This document shows positions 15,688-22,941 of a DNA stretch of 32,008 nt, in pieces. The number at the start of each line of letters is the position of its first letter. Within the stretch, counting starts at the first letter, position 1. Made by a program: the position numbers and the translations under genes. Origin of the DNA: an uncultured Dehalococcoidia bacterium (lineage in GTDB: Bacteria > Chloroflexota > Dehalococcoidia > Dehalococcoidales > Fen-1064); the NCBI GenBank assembly GCA_903916765.1, contig CAIWXV010000125.1:1-32008 (forward strand). The letters are read 5' to 3'. The notes beneath the pieces were generated by a model that searched no databases, was not told the DNA's origin, and saw only the letters and a program-made list of their open reading frames with translations.

Positions 15688-15699
15688 GTTTTCTTCTTT
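15668..15699 (+). terminator. Terminator after the carboxyltransferase gene
   Basis: TACCGAC and GTCGGTA pair over 7 bp around TTTC (15668-15685), followed by a pyrimidine-rich tract with many Ts (15689-15699). It is built from the right end of the dispersed repeat and lies about 55 bases past the stop. The same hairpin sits 13 bases beyond the end of the convergent thioesterase gene. Confidence 0.65.
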
Positions 15700-16114
15700 A
15701 CACCCTTACCGTCACACCCGTTGCTTTTGTAATCAACTTGCCTGTCTGGTTCGTAACCGTGATTTCGGAGATGCCTGCCCGTTTACTACTGTGCAGCACT
15801 ATGCATTCTGCGGTGAGTTCGTCCGATGGCCCTGCGGCATTAATGAAATTGATGTGGAATTGGGTAGCAACACTGGGATGCGCCACTGAGTTTGAGCCGT
15901 AAGCAAATACCTGGTCGGCAAGCGCCACAATAATTCCGCCAAAGACATAGCCGTTAAAATTCTGGTGTTTAGATTTTAACTTCATCGTGACTTTGGCATA
16001 ACCCGGTTTCAGTTCTACCAGCTTCATACCGAGGAATTTGGCAACAGGTTCGTCTATTGCAGAGGCTTTTAGTTTAACTATCGTTTCGGAATGTTTTTTA
16101 TCTTCAGCGGGCAT
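15698..16114 (-). CDS. PaaI-family hotdog thioesterase
   Basis: Hotdog-fold thioesterases of this family hydrolyse acyl- or aryl-CoA esters in the cytoplasm. The 138-residue length is typical. The core helix region reads HQNFNGYVFGGIIVALADQV near residues 50-70, matching the HxNxxGxxHGGxxxxLAD pattern, with the usual second His replaced by Phe in this copy (YVFGG instead of HGG). The strand SVATQFHINFINAAGPSDEL follows near 80. AGGAGG lies just before the ATG at 16114. The gene is convergent with the carboxyltransferase and downstream of the aminotransferase-ior operon, separated from it by repeats. The substrate is not evident. Confidence 0.85.
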   Translation of the reverse strand: MPAEDKKHSETIVKLKASAIDEPVAKFLGMKLVELKPGYAKVTMKLKSKHQNFNGYVFGGIIVALADQVFAYGSNSVAHPSVATQFHINFINAAGPSDELTAECIVLHSSKRAGISEITVTNQTGKLITKATGVTVRV

Positions 16115-16144
16115 GACAAACCTCCTGTGTAAAATACCCCTACT

Positions 16145-16233
16145 GTCGTTGCGAAGCTACGAAGTACCCGAAGCAATCTAAAGCCCTTATATTTGAGATT
16201 TCCACGTCCTTTGGCCGAAGGATTCGCAATGAC
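16145..16233. repeat. MITE-like palindromic element
   Basis: The ends GTCGTTGCGAA (16145-16155) and TTCGCAATGAC (16223-16233) are inverted copies with one mismatch. Inside, GAAGCAATCT and AGATT form a second inverted pair. The arrangement matches the GTCATTGCGA...GAAGCAATCT repeats common in bacterial intergenic DNA. It has no coding capacity. Confidence 0.65.
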
Positions 16234-16240
16234 ATTTATA

Positions 16241-16270
16241 TCTGGATCCCCACTTTCGTCGGGATGGTGA
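16241..16270. repeat. Partial copy of the GTCATTCC-type repeat
   Basis: The stretch TCTGGATCCCCACTTTCGTC followed by GGGATGG matches the right half of the repeat at 15626-15687. It forms an imperfect hairpin around TTTC. It directly abuts the 3' end of the aminotransferase gene and may act as its terminator, though no good T-run is seen. Confidence 0.55.
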
Positions 16271-16279
16271 AGAAAACGA

Positions 16280-17467
16280 TTATTTTAACCCGTATTTCTT
16301 TGCAGTCTTGTGGAAACCCTCGAGTGCGCCTGACAAAGTGCGGTCGTCGGTACAATAAGAAATGCGGAAATGTCCCGGTCCCCCAAAGCCGACACCTGGC
16401 ACTGTCAGCACCAATGCTTCTTGCAAAGTCCGCACAAAAGCGACATCATCCGCAATCGGTGACTTGGGGAACATATAGAAAGCTCCCTGAGGCGTGACCA
16501 GCGAATACCCCATTTCTACCAGATTTTTGTAGAGGAAATCGCGCTTTTTCCTGTAGTCATCGATTGAAACGGTAACGTCCTGAAGAGAGCGGACAATTCT
16601 CTGCATCAGTGCCGGAGCATTAACGAATCCCAGTGTCCGGTTGCAATAGATAAACCCATCAATCAATTCCTGTTTCTGCGGGCACTCCGGATGGATGGCG
16701 ATGTAGCCGATGCGCTCGCCGGGCAAAGCCAGGTCTTTAGAATGAGATGTGGCGATAATTGTTCTCTGATGAAATAGTAAAGGCGAGGGGTATTTCAATA
16801 CATCGTAAATCAGCTTACGGTAAGGTTCGTCGCTGATAAGATAAATCTCCGTGCCGTACCGTGATTCTTTCTTACGCAGAATTTCCCCGATTTGCCCCAT
16901 CAGTTTTTCACTGTAAATCACGCCGGTAGGATTATTCGGCGAATTAACGATAATTGCCCTAGTTTTCTTGCTGATAGCTTTCTCCAGAGCGTCGAGTTTT
17001 GGCTGAAATTGCTCATCGGTCGGGACTATTTTAGGAACGCCGCTGTGATTATCGACGTAGTTCAAATATTCCACAAAATACGGTGCAAAAATGATGGTTT
17101 CTTCGCCTGCATTGAGAATGGTTTTCAAAATGACATTCATTGCCCCGGCAGCACCGCAGGTCATTACAATGTCTCCGGCGGTCAATTTCAAGCCTGTTTC
17201 TTTGGATAGCTGAGTGGCAACTGCTGCTCTGGTATCCAAGTAACCGGCATTCTCCATATAACGGTGCATGCCCAGTGCAGGATATTCTGCCAGTTTCTTT
17301 AACTCACGAACAAATTCCGCCGGCGGTTCGATAATCGGATTACCCAACGTCAGGTCGAAGACTTTGTCCGCGCCGTATTTCTTTTTCAGGATGTTGCCTT
17401 CGTCGAACATCCGTCTTATCCATGAACCCTCTGCCATACCCTTGCGGATTTTATCCGACATGAACAT
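16280..17467 (-). CDS. Class I/II (aspartate-type) aminotransferase, PLP-dependent
   Basis: PLP aminotransferases swap amino and keto groups between amino acids and 2-ketoacids. Visible motifs are the DLTLGNPIIEPP start region, GAAGAMNVILKTIL (phosphate-binding area), VNSPNNPTGVIYSEK, the substrate-side LISDEPYRKLIYD, and ATSHSKDLALPGERIGYIA. The lysine of the last motif forms the Schiff base, and the arginine-containing GHFRISYC lies near the C-terminus. An upstream TTG at 17494 is in frame, but ATG at 17467 has AAGGAAAT ahead of it and gives the family N-terminus; ATG 17461 is also possible. The 5' end overlaps iorB by 17 bases, so the two are cotranscribed. With IorAB downstream in metabolism, branched or aromatic amino acids are likely substrates. 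Confidence 0.9.
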   Translation of the reverse strand: MFMSDKIRKGMAEGSWIRRMFDEGNILKKKYGADKVFDLTLGNPIIEPPAEFVRELKKLAEYPALGMHRYMENAGYLDTRAAVATQLSKETGLKLTAGDIVMTCGAAGAMNVILKTILNAGEETIIFAPYFVEYLNYVDNHSGVPKIVPTDEQFQPKLDALEKAISKKTRAIIVNSPNNPTGVIYSEKLMGQIGEILRKKESRYGTEIYLISDEPYRKLIYDVLKYPSPLLFHQRTIIATSHSKDLALPGERIGYIAIHPECPQKQELIDGFIYCNRTLGFVNAPALMQRIVRSLQDVTVSIDDYRKKRDFLYKNLVEMGYSLVTPQGAFYMFPKSPIADDVAFVRTLQEALVLTVPGVGFGGPGHFRISYCTDDRTLSGALEGFHKTAKKYGLK

Positions 17468-18056
17468 TTTTGATTTCCTTTGCACCCAAATCAAATGCGG
17501 TATTATTGAGCTTCAAAAACTTCGACGGCAGATGCTGGGCAATGACTTCTTGCCATGTCTCCAATTTAAACGACAGGAAAGCAGCGAGGCACCCCAGCAT
17601 AAAGATATTCAACGTTTTGACATTTCCTAGTTCTATCACCCGTTTGGTGCCTTCGACAAAATAAATATGTTCAGTGCGTTGTTTTAAGATTTGATTCACT
17701 TCTTCATTGCTGGGGTACTTATCTATACCTAGATTGACAGAGAGCGGCGGTAGAGCGTGATTATTAATGATAACAATAGCACCGGGCTTTAAGTACCTTG
17801 CCCAGCGAACTCCCTCCAATTTTTCGAAGGCAAGGAGAATATCGACCTCACCCTCTTTAATTAGCGGTGAAAAGACTTTTTCAGAAATACGGACATGGCT
17901 GATGACACTACCGCCTCTCTGTGCCATCCCTAGGGTATCGGTCTTTTTAACATCGAAACCGGCGGCAAGTGCGACCTCACTGACGATGTCGCTTGCCAGA
18001 ATATTCCCCTGACCGCCGACTCCGGTAATAAGCAGATCTATTTTAGGTGTATTCAT
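17451..18056 (-). CDS. iorB: Indolepyruvate:ferredoxin oxidoreductase, beta subunit
   Basis: IorB is the gamma/beta-type subunit that works with the TPP-binding IorA to oxidise aryl-2-ketoacids to acyl-CoA, reducing ferredoxin. The protein starts MNTPKIDLLITGVGGQGNIL, with the family's GVGGQG motif, then KTDTLGMAQRGGSVISHVRI, both diagnostic. The ATG at 18056 was chosen over a longer in-frame version (to 18140) because it overlaps the iorA stop as ATGA and places GVGGQG at residue 12. That gives 201 residues, normal for IorB. The gene is between iorA and the aminotransferase in one operon. Confidence 0.93.
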   Translation of the reverse strand: MNTPKIDLLITGVGGQGNILASDIVSEVALAAGFDVKKTDTLGMAQRGGSVISHVRISEKVFSPLIKEGEVDILLAFEKLEGVRWARYLKPGAIVIINNHALPPLSVNLGIDKYPSNEEVNQILKQRTEHIYFVEGTKRVIELGNVKTLNIFMLGCLAAFLSFKLETWQEVIAQHLPSKFLKLNNTAFDLGAKEIKNVHVG

Positions 18057-19870
18057 TTCTTTGCCTCTGCTTTTGCTTGAGACATTGGCCCGATTGCCTG
18101 TTTGGGACAAACCTGTTGGCAGATGGTGCAGCCGGTACACATTGTCACGTCGATAATGGGCTGTTTACCTTCGGTTTGAATTGCCGGACAACCGATGAGC
18201 AAGCAGATACCGCACTGATTGCACTTTCCGGTATCGATTTTACGCGGTACATCATGTTTCGGAACGCGCACGGCACAAACGCCGCGTACGATAATTACGG
18301 AAAGTTCCTGCCTTTCCAGCGAGTCTTTAACTGCGGTTCTAATCTCTTTAATATTGAAAGAGTCGACTATTTTCAGGTATTTAACGCCGATTCCTTTAAT
18401 CAGATCTTCCAGCACCACTTTTCCGACTCCCTGTCCCTGTACTGAAATACCTGTACCGGGATGTTCCTGATGTCCGGTCATTGCCGTGGTGCCGTTATCG
18501 AGAATTACGATGGTAATTTTGCTTTGGTTATAAACGGCGTCCACCAGAGGTGTAATACCTGAATGCAGAAAAGTAGAGTCCCCGATGACCGCTACTATCT
18601 TGTTACGCGAGCCTGCTTTTTCCATACCGATGGCATGTCCGATACTGGCGCCCATACAGGCGGTAGTATCCATCGCATTCAATGGTGGATAAGCACCGAG
18701 TGTATAACAACCGATGTCGCCGGTAATGGTCAAGCCGGATTCTTTCGGTATCTTATCCTTAGCACCGGGTAATTTGAGGCGTTGCCCCATGCTGGCGAGG
18801 ACATAAAATAAGCCGGAATGTGGACATCCGGAACACAGGAGAGGCGGGCGTTTGGCCAAATCGGTGCTTACGGTTATCTTTTCCCGCGGTGGTGTATTTA
18901 TTAACTCCATTTTTCTGCCGACAGATTCGATAATGTCGGTATTTAATTCCCCGACACGCGGGATAAACTGCTTACCATCGACTTTAATACCCATTGCCTT
19001 GATATGCTCTTCTAGGAATGGGTCAAGTTCTTCTATTACCAGAATCCTATCGACCTGTGACGCAAACTCCCTGATGAGTTTTTCCGGCAGGGGATAGGTC
19101 ATTCCTAATTTCAAAAATGAAGCTTTGGGGAAAACTTCGCGGGCATATTGGTATCCAATGCCGTTAGCAATGATACCTAGGCTCCGTTCCCCCGGTTCGA
19201 TTTTATTAAAGGGGAAAGACTCAGCAAAAGCAGCGAGTTTCACCATCCGTTCTTCCATCAAGGGGTGTCGGGTACGGGCATTAACCGGCAACATTACGTA
19301 TTTCTGAACATTGCGTGAGAAACCTGGTTTCCTTTTTTGCATAACATTAATTTCTTTGACATCTACTAATGATTTTGAGTGAGAGATGCGGGTAGTGGTG
19401 CGTACCATCACAGGGGTATCTAGTTGCTCACTGATTTCAAAGGCATAAGCCATCAGGTCATAAGCTGACTGGCTATCGGTTGGCTCCAGAATGGGAACTT
19501 TTGCCAGTTCGGCAAAATGCCGGTTATCTTGCTCACCCTGTGAACTATGAATACCGGGGTCATCTGCTGAAATCAACACCAAGCCTGCATTGACACCGGT
19601 GGTCGCCACTGCTAAAAACGGGTCGGCGGCGACATTTAACCCCACCTGTTTCATCGAGACCAGTGCCCGTGCACCCTCATAACAGGATCCCATTGCCACT
19701 TCCATCGCCACTTTTTCATTGACGGACCATTCGGCGTAAATATCCTTGAAGTGAGCGAGAGCTTCCATAATTTCCGTGCTGGGAGTTCCAGGGTAAGCGG
19801 TCGCAACCGCGATGCCGGCATGATAAGCACCTAGTGCCAGAGCCTCGTTTCCTGAGAGTAGTTTTTTCAT
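18053..19870 (-). CDS. iorA: Indolepyruvate:ferredoxin oxidoreductase, alpha subunit
   Basis: The 605-residue TPP enzyme decarboxylates 2-ketoacids from aromatic (and possibly other) amino acids. The N-terminal pyrimidine-binding domain starts KKLLSGNEALALGAYHAGI and has TAYPGTPSTEIMEAL. The TPP/Mg site is in GDIGCYTLGAYPPLNAMDTT and VIGDSTFLHSGITPLVDAV to ILDNGTTAMTGHQEHPGTG. The C-terminus holds two [4Fe-4S] motifs, CNQCGICLLIGCPA and CTGCTICQQVCPKQA, which hand electrons to ferredoxin. No Shine-Dalgarno is visible; the -10 box ends eight bases before the ATG, so the message is probably leaderless. It is first in the iorA-iorB-aminotransferase operon, a layout that fits amino-acid oxidation. 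Confidence 0.95.
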   Translation of the reverse strand: MKKLLSGNEALALGAYHAGIAVATAYPGTPSTEIMEALAHFKDIYAEWSVNEKVAMEVAMGSCYEGARALVSMKQVGLNVAADPFLAVATTGVNAGLVLISADDPGIHSSQGEQDNRHFAELAKVPILEPTDSQSAYDLMAYAFEISEQLDTPVMVRTTTRISHSKSLVDVKEINVMQKRKPGFSRNVQKYVMLPVNARTRHPLMEERMVKLAAFAESFPFNKIEPGERSLGIIANGIGYQYAREVFPKASFLKLGMTYPLPEKLIREFASQVDRILVIEELDPFLEEHIKAMGIKVDGKQFIPRVGELNTDIIESVGRKMELINTPPREKITVSTDLAKRPPLLCSGCPHSGLFYVLASMGQRLKLPGAKDKIPKESGLTITGDIGCYTLGAYPPLNAMDTTACMGASIGHAIGMEKAGSRNKIVAVIGDSTFLHSGITPLVDAVYNQSKITIVILDNGTTAMTGHQEHPGTGISVQGQGVGKVVLEDLIKGIGVKYLKIVDSFNIKEIRTAVKDSLERQELSVIIVRGVCAVRVPKHDVPRKIDTGKCNQCGICLLIGCPAIQTEGKQPIIDVTMCTGCTICQQVCPKQAIGPMSQAKAEAKK

Positions 19871-19878
19871 TAGCCATC

Positions 19879-19887
19879 ATTATACCA
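19879..19887 (-). promoter_or_regulatory. Extended -10 promoter of iorA, probably leaderless
   Basis: On the minus strand TGGTATAAT lies at 19887-19879, only eight bases from the iorA ATG at 19870. Transcription would start within about two bases of the start codon. No good -35 is present, as is common with a TGn extension, and no Shine-Dalgarno could fit. Confidence 0.65.
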
Positions 19888-19932
19888 TAGAGAATAATTT
19901 TCAAAGAACTTGATGATTCCGTTTGTCAGACC

Positions 19933-19941
19933 TGCTATAAT
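19933..19941 (+). promoter_or_regulatory. Extended -10 promoter of the GYD-domain gene
   Basis: TGCTATAAT at 19933-19941 gives a perfect -10 with TGn extension. A TTGATG at 19910-19915 is a weak -35 at 20-base spacing. The start codon is 36 bases downstream behind AGAGGAGG. It is divergent from the iorA promoter. Confidence 0.6.
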
Positions 19942-19977
19942 AACCCCTACAAGCAGTTGAAGAGAGGAGGTGCTACG

Positions 19978-20280
19978 ATGCCGATTTATGTGATGCTGAC
20001 CACGTTAACCGATGCCGGACGCAAAGCTATTCAGGAAGAACCGGAGAAACTTAGGGAAATCAATAAAGAGACCGAATTTATGGGTGCCAAAATCATCGAC
20101 CAATATGCCTTACTGGGGCAATACGACTTTGTCAATATTTTGGAAGCTGCAAGTAATGAGGAAATTGCCAAGCTGGCAATCCGTATGAGTGCCAGAGGCA
20201 CCACCCAGACTCTAACGTTAGCTGCAATTAATATCGAAGACCTGATTCAGGCATTGAAGCACAGGGAATCTCCCTGGTAA
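19978..20280 (+). CDS. GYD-domain (ferredoxin-like fold) protein
   Basis: The 100-residue protein starts MPIYVMLTTLTDAGRKAIQE and contains FMGAKIIDQYALLGQYDFVN and MSARGTTQTLTLAAINIEDL. This is the GYD-domain pattern (Y-x-x-L-GxYDxV...), a small dimeric alpha+beta fold of unknown biochemical role. The ATG at 19978 was preferred over an in-frame ATG at 19957 because GAGAGGAGG lies seven bases before it and the family N-terminus is restored. It is transcribed divergently from iorA with only 107 bases between the two starts, so shared regulation is possible but not shown. Confidence 0.85.
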   Translation: MPIYVMLTTLTDAGRKAIQEEPEKLREINKETEFMGAKIIDQYALLGQYDFVNILEAASNEEIAKLAIRMSARGTTQTLTLAAINIEDLIQALKHRESPW

Positions 20281-20388
20281 AGTGAAATCTAATTGAGATA
20301 TGAACTTTTTCTTCAAAGAAATTCCGTTACGTAAGCAACATATTCTGGAAAACACCCCAACTAGTAGTCAATTCGGGAGTAATAATTG

Positions 20389-21780
20389 ATGAAAAAGAAC
20401 CTTTTCTTCTGGTTTGCGATATTTGCTTCGGCATTGGTTTTCATATTTTTAGCCTGGGCTTTTAGTCTGCACGGAACAATCGGGCTCTTTCGTGTCAATG
20501 GAATATTACGTCTTGCATTTATCGCTTTAGCTCTGTTTGCTATTGTCTTGCTCATCCTTTGCATACTGGAAAGATGGTGGCTATCGAAGAAACAAACCGG
20601 TTGGGTTCGTGTCTTATCATGGCTGGTGCGTATTATGACAGTGTTGGGGATAATTATTCCCATCCTTGTCTTTGTTTACATTGGTATTCCCGGTTCATTC
20701 GCTGCAAGTGAATCGCCACAATTATTGATGATGGACGGGATAGGCTCAAATGATGTGCCGGATATGGCAGTCGTTTTCAATACTATTAATTCCACGACTA
20801 ATTCGGTTAAATGGGGTTCGGGAGATACGAGCGCAACTTTCAGCGAAGAAAAGCCGTTGAAGCAGCATGTTTTTATGCTGAGGGATTTACAACCGGATAC
20901 CGAATACTGGTATCAAGTCAATGACAGTCAAACCTATCGTTTCAAGACTCCGTCGGTTGACGGGCAATATCTCCATTTTGCTGTTTTCAGCGATGCACAC
21001 TTCGGCGATGCTGCAAGCCGTAATGATCTTTCGAGTAAAATGTTTCAGTATATCGCAGACCCGGCAAATCGCTTTAATCTGCTTTTCTCACTGGGCGACC
21101 TCGTCGATTACGGATTCAAAGATAAACAGTGGCAGGAAGCATTTAAAGTATTGTCACCTATTACTTCGGTTATTCCGACGAAATATGCGGCGGGTAATCA
21201 CGATACACTGTTAGGTGGGTTAAAACGCTACGAAACTTATTGTTATCCCGTTGGTATGGAACTTCGGACGGGTACACGCCTCTGGCAGAGAATCGATGTT
21301 GGTAAAGTCCATTTCCTGGTGATTGACCTTGAATGGAGTGCGGAAAGTTATACCCATGAGCAAAATATTTGGCTGGAGACACAATTAGCAAGTATCCCGA
21401 AAGATGACTGGACAATTGTGATGGGCCACGGATTCTATTATGCCTCCGGCTCTGTTATCGAAGGCTGGCAATGGTATGATAACCCCGAGACAATTCAGAA
21501 ATTAACTCCTCTATTTGAAAAATATGGGGTGGACATGGTGTTCTCCGGGCACGCTCACCAGCTGGAACTACTTCAGAAATCTGGGGTGACATATGTTATC
21601 TGTGGTGCTTTTGGGAGCGGCAGTGAGCCCGAACGTCAATACATATCACCGGAAAGTGTCTGGTATTCGATTAACCATTTTGCATTTGTCGATGTTACGG
21701 TTAATGGTTCGGAAGCCAGACTGGTTTTCCGTGACTCCGATTACAATGAATTGAACAGTTTCATCATACCCAACAACTAG
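20389..21780 (+). CDS. Membrane-anchored metallophosphoesterase with purple-acid-phosphatase-like N-terminal domain
   Basis: Three hydrophobic helices fill the first ~105 residues (FFWFAIFASALVFIFLAWAF, LAFIALALFAIVLLILCIL, and a third around MTVLGIIIPILVFVYIGIP). The rest should therefore lie outside the membrane. A beta-sandwich like that of purple acid phosphatases follows (VKWGSGDT, LRDLQPDTEYWYQV). The calcineurin-type phosphoesterase motifs are complete: FSDAHFGD, SLGDLVDYG, AAGNHDTL, MGHGFYYASG and FSGHAHQLEL. Together they bind two metal ions. The ATG at 20389 has GGGAG upstream; a TTG one codon earlier is possible. The phosphoester substrate is unknown. Spacing to the GYD gene is about 110 bases without a clear promoter or terminator. 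Confidence 0.88.
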   Translation: MKKNLFFWFAIFASALVFIFLAWAFSLHGTIGLFRVNGILRLAFIALALFAIVLLILCILERWWLSKKQTGWVRVLSWLVRIMTVLGIIIPILVFVYIGIPGSFAASESPQLLMMDGIGSNDVPDMAVVFNTINSTTNSVKWGSGDTSATFSEEKPLKQHVFMLRDLQPDTEYWYQVNDSQTYRFKTPSVDGQYLHFAVFSDAHFGDAASRNDLSSKMFQYIADPANRFNLLFSLGDLVDYGFKDKQWQEAFKVLSPITSVIPTKYAAGNHDTLLGGLKRYETYCYPVGMELRTGTRLWQRIDVGKVHFLVIDLEWSAESYTHEQNIWLETQLASIPKDDWTIVMGHGFYYASGSVIEGWQWYDNPETIQKLTPLFEKYGVDMVFSGHAHQLELLQKSGVTYVICGAFGSGSEPERQYISPESVWYSINHFAFVDVTVNGSEARLVFRDSDYNELNSFIIPNN

Positions 21781-21850
21781 GAAATTATCATTCTATTCTC
21801 ATCAATGGCGAGTAAAAAATATTATCCCGATGTCGGTAATGACAGTGTAG

Positions 21851-21879
21851 TTGATACTTGCCAAAATAACTGTTAAAGT
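21851..21879 (+). promoter_or_regulatory. Candidate promoter of the lipase-like gene
   Basis: TTGATA (21851-21856) is followed after 17 bases by TAAAGT (21874-21879). The -10 is weak. A TATAAT closer to the gene overlaps its Shine-Dalgarno and is unlikely to be used. The ATG is at 21933. Confidence 0.3.
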
Positions 21880-21932
21880 ATAGCTACAGCATCAGTAGCA
21901 CGCTCGACCTCTGAATATAATGGAGGTGTAGT

Positions 21933-22766
21933 ATGCAACATACGGAAGGTAAGTTCTCCGGACGTAAAAATTTCAATCTCTATTATCAGTATTGGTTGCC
22001 TGATGGAATTCCTTACGCTGTGTTGTTAGTCGTGCATGGTCTGGCAGAACACAGCGGGCGCTATTCGAATCTGGTGAACTACTTTGTCCCCAAAGGATAC
22101 GCTGTCTGTTCATTCGACCTACGGGGTCATGGGAAGTCCGAAGGTTTGCGGGGTTATGTCGAGCGCTTCTCTTATTATCTCGATGACTTAAAAACATTTT
22201 GCGATATGGTCCGTCATGACCACAAAAATACCAAGATTTTCATGGTTGGGCATAGTATGGGGGGCACTATCACTACTGCTTATACACTTAAACATCAGCA
22301 AGAACTGGATGGGCTGATATTGTCTGCGGCAAGCTTGAAGGCAGGTGCCAGTATTACCAGTCGGATTATATTGGCAGCTAGAATATTATCACTAATTCTA
22401 CCTAAGATGGGTGTCCAGGTACTCGATGCCTCAACTATTAGTCGTGATAAGGCGGTAGTTGATGCCTATGTCAACGACCCGCTGGTGTATCGTGGAAAGA
22501 TTGGAGCTCGTATGGGGGCTGAACTTATTAATACAATGGAGAAATTACCATCTGAAATGTCTAAGATGTCTCTGCCGATTCTAATTCTATATGGCTCCGA
22601 TGACCGACTGTCTAACCCTGACGGCAGTAAGATGTTGTTCGAGCGAGCCAGCTCTAATGATAAGACTCTGAAATCTTACGAAGGTTTTTACCACGAAATA
22701 TTTAACGAACCGGATCGCCAAAAAGTCTTTGCTGATATGGAAATCTGGCTCAAACGGCATATATAA
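21933..22766 (+). CDS. Alpha/beta hydrolase, monoacylglycerol lipase-like (serine aminopeptidase S33 fold)
   Basis: The 277-residue protein carries the lysophospholipase/monoglyceride lipase pattern. It has VVHGLAEHSGRYSNLVNYF (oxyanion-hole region), CSFDLRGHGKSEGLRGYVE, the nucleophile elbow MVGHSMGGTITTAYTL, ILYGSDDRLSNPDGSKM with the acid, and the catalytic His in YEGFYHEIFNEPDR. All three triad residues are present. It has no signal peptide, so it acts in the cytoplasm or loosely at the membrane, likely on monoacylglycerols or similar esters. The ATG follows TGGAGG with normal spacing. It lies alone between two differently promoted genes. Confidence 0.9.
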   Translation: MQHTEGKFSGRKNFNLYYQYWLPDGIPYAVLLVVHGLAEHSGRYSNLVNYFVPKGYAVCSFDLRGHGKSEGLRGYVERFSYYLDDLKTFCDMVRHDHKNTKIFMVGHSMGGTITTAYTLKHQQELDGLILSAASLKAGASITSRIILAARILSLILPKMGVQVLDASTISRDKAVVDAYVNDPLVYRGKIGARMGAELINTMEKLPSEMSKMSLPILILYGSDDRLSNPDGSKMLFERASSNDKTLKSYEGFYHEIFNEPDRQKVFADMEIWLKRHI

Positions 22767-22816
22767 GGCTTGAGTTATCCAGCCTGACGAAAACACAGCG
22801 AAGAACATCCTGATAG

Positions 22817-22825
22817 TGCTATGAT
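22817..22825 (+). promoter_or_regulatory. Extended -10 promoter of the mini-protein gene, probably leaderless
   Basis: TGCTATGAT at 22817-22825 ends six bases before the ATG at 22832. Transcription would then start at or next to the A of the start codon. No Shine-Dalgarno is present. The layout matches iorA. Confidence 0.5.
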
Positions 22826-22831
22826 ATTTCT

Positions 22832-22939
22832 ATGGAACTGAATGTGAATTGTACCTGTCCCAAGATAAAATACGAGGAATGCAGGGAGCACCACGGTTCA
22901 AAACCACCTCGCTGCGAGCGTACAAAAGAAAAGAAGTAG
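22832..22939 (+). CDS. 35-residue Cys/His mini-protein, putative zinc-binding
   Basis: The reading frame encodes MELNVNCTCPKIKYEECREH followed by HGSKPPRCERTKEKK. Cysteines at 7, 9, 17 and 28 and histidines at 20 and 21 make a compact C-x-C...C-x2-HH...C pattern, as expected for a single metal-binding knuckle. From memory it resembles short Cys-rich bacterial proteins with an HHGSKPPxCER-like tail, but I cannot confirm a family. The stop (22937-22939) is two bases before the ATG of the formyltransferase-like gene, so the two are likely translationally coupled. A promoter-like TGCTATGAT lies six bases ahead of the start. A longer in-frame extension of the downstream gene overlaps this region in another frame; I think the mini-protein is the real product. 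Confidence 0.6.
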   Translation: MELNVNCTCPKIKYEECREHHGSKPPRCERTKEKK

Positions 22940-22941
22940 TG

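Noticed and set aside
17468-17494. TTG start nine codons upstream for the aminotransferase
   Set aside because: ATG 17467 has a purine-rich ribosome site at normal spacing and gives the usual N-terminus.
18057-18140. Longer iorB start
   Set aside because: It would run through the end of iorA in another frame; ATG 18056 overlaps the iorA stop as ATGA and fits the family.
22849-22941. Longer N-terminus for the formyltransferase-like protein
   Set aside because: The extra 31 residues have no family resemblance and overlap the mini-protein frame; ATG 22942 directly follows the mini-protein stop.
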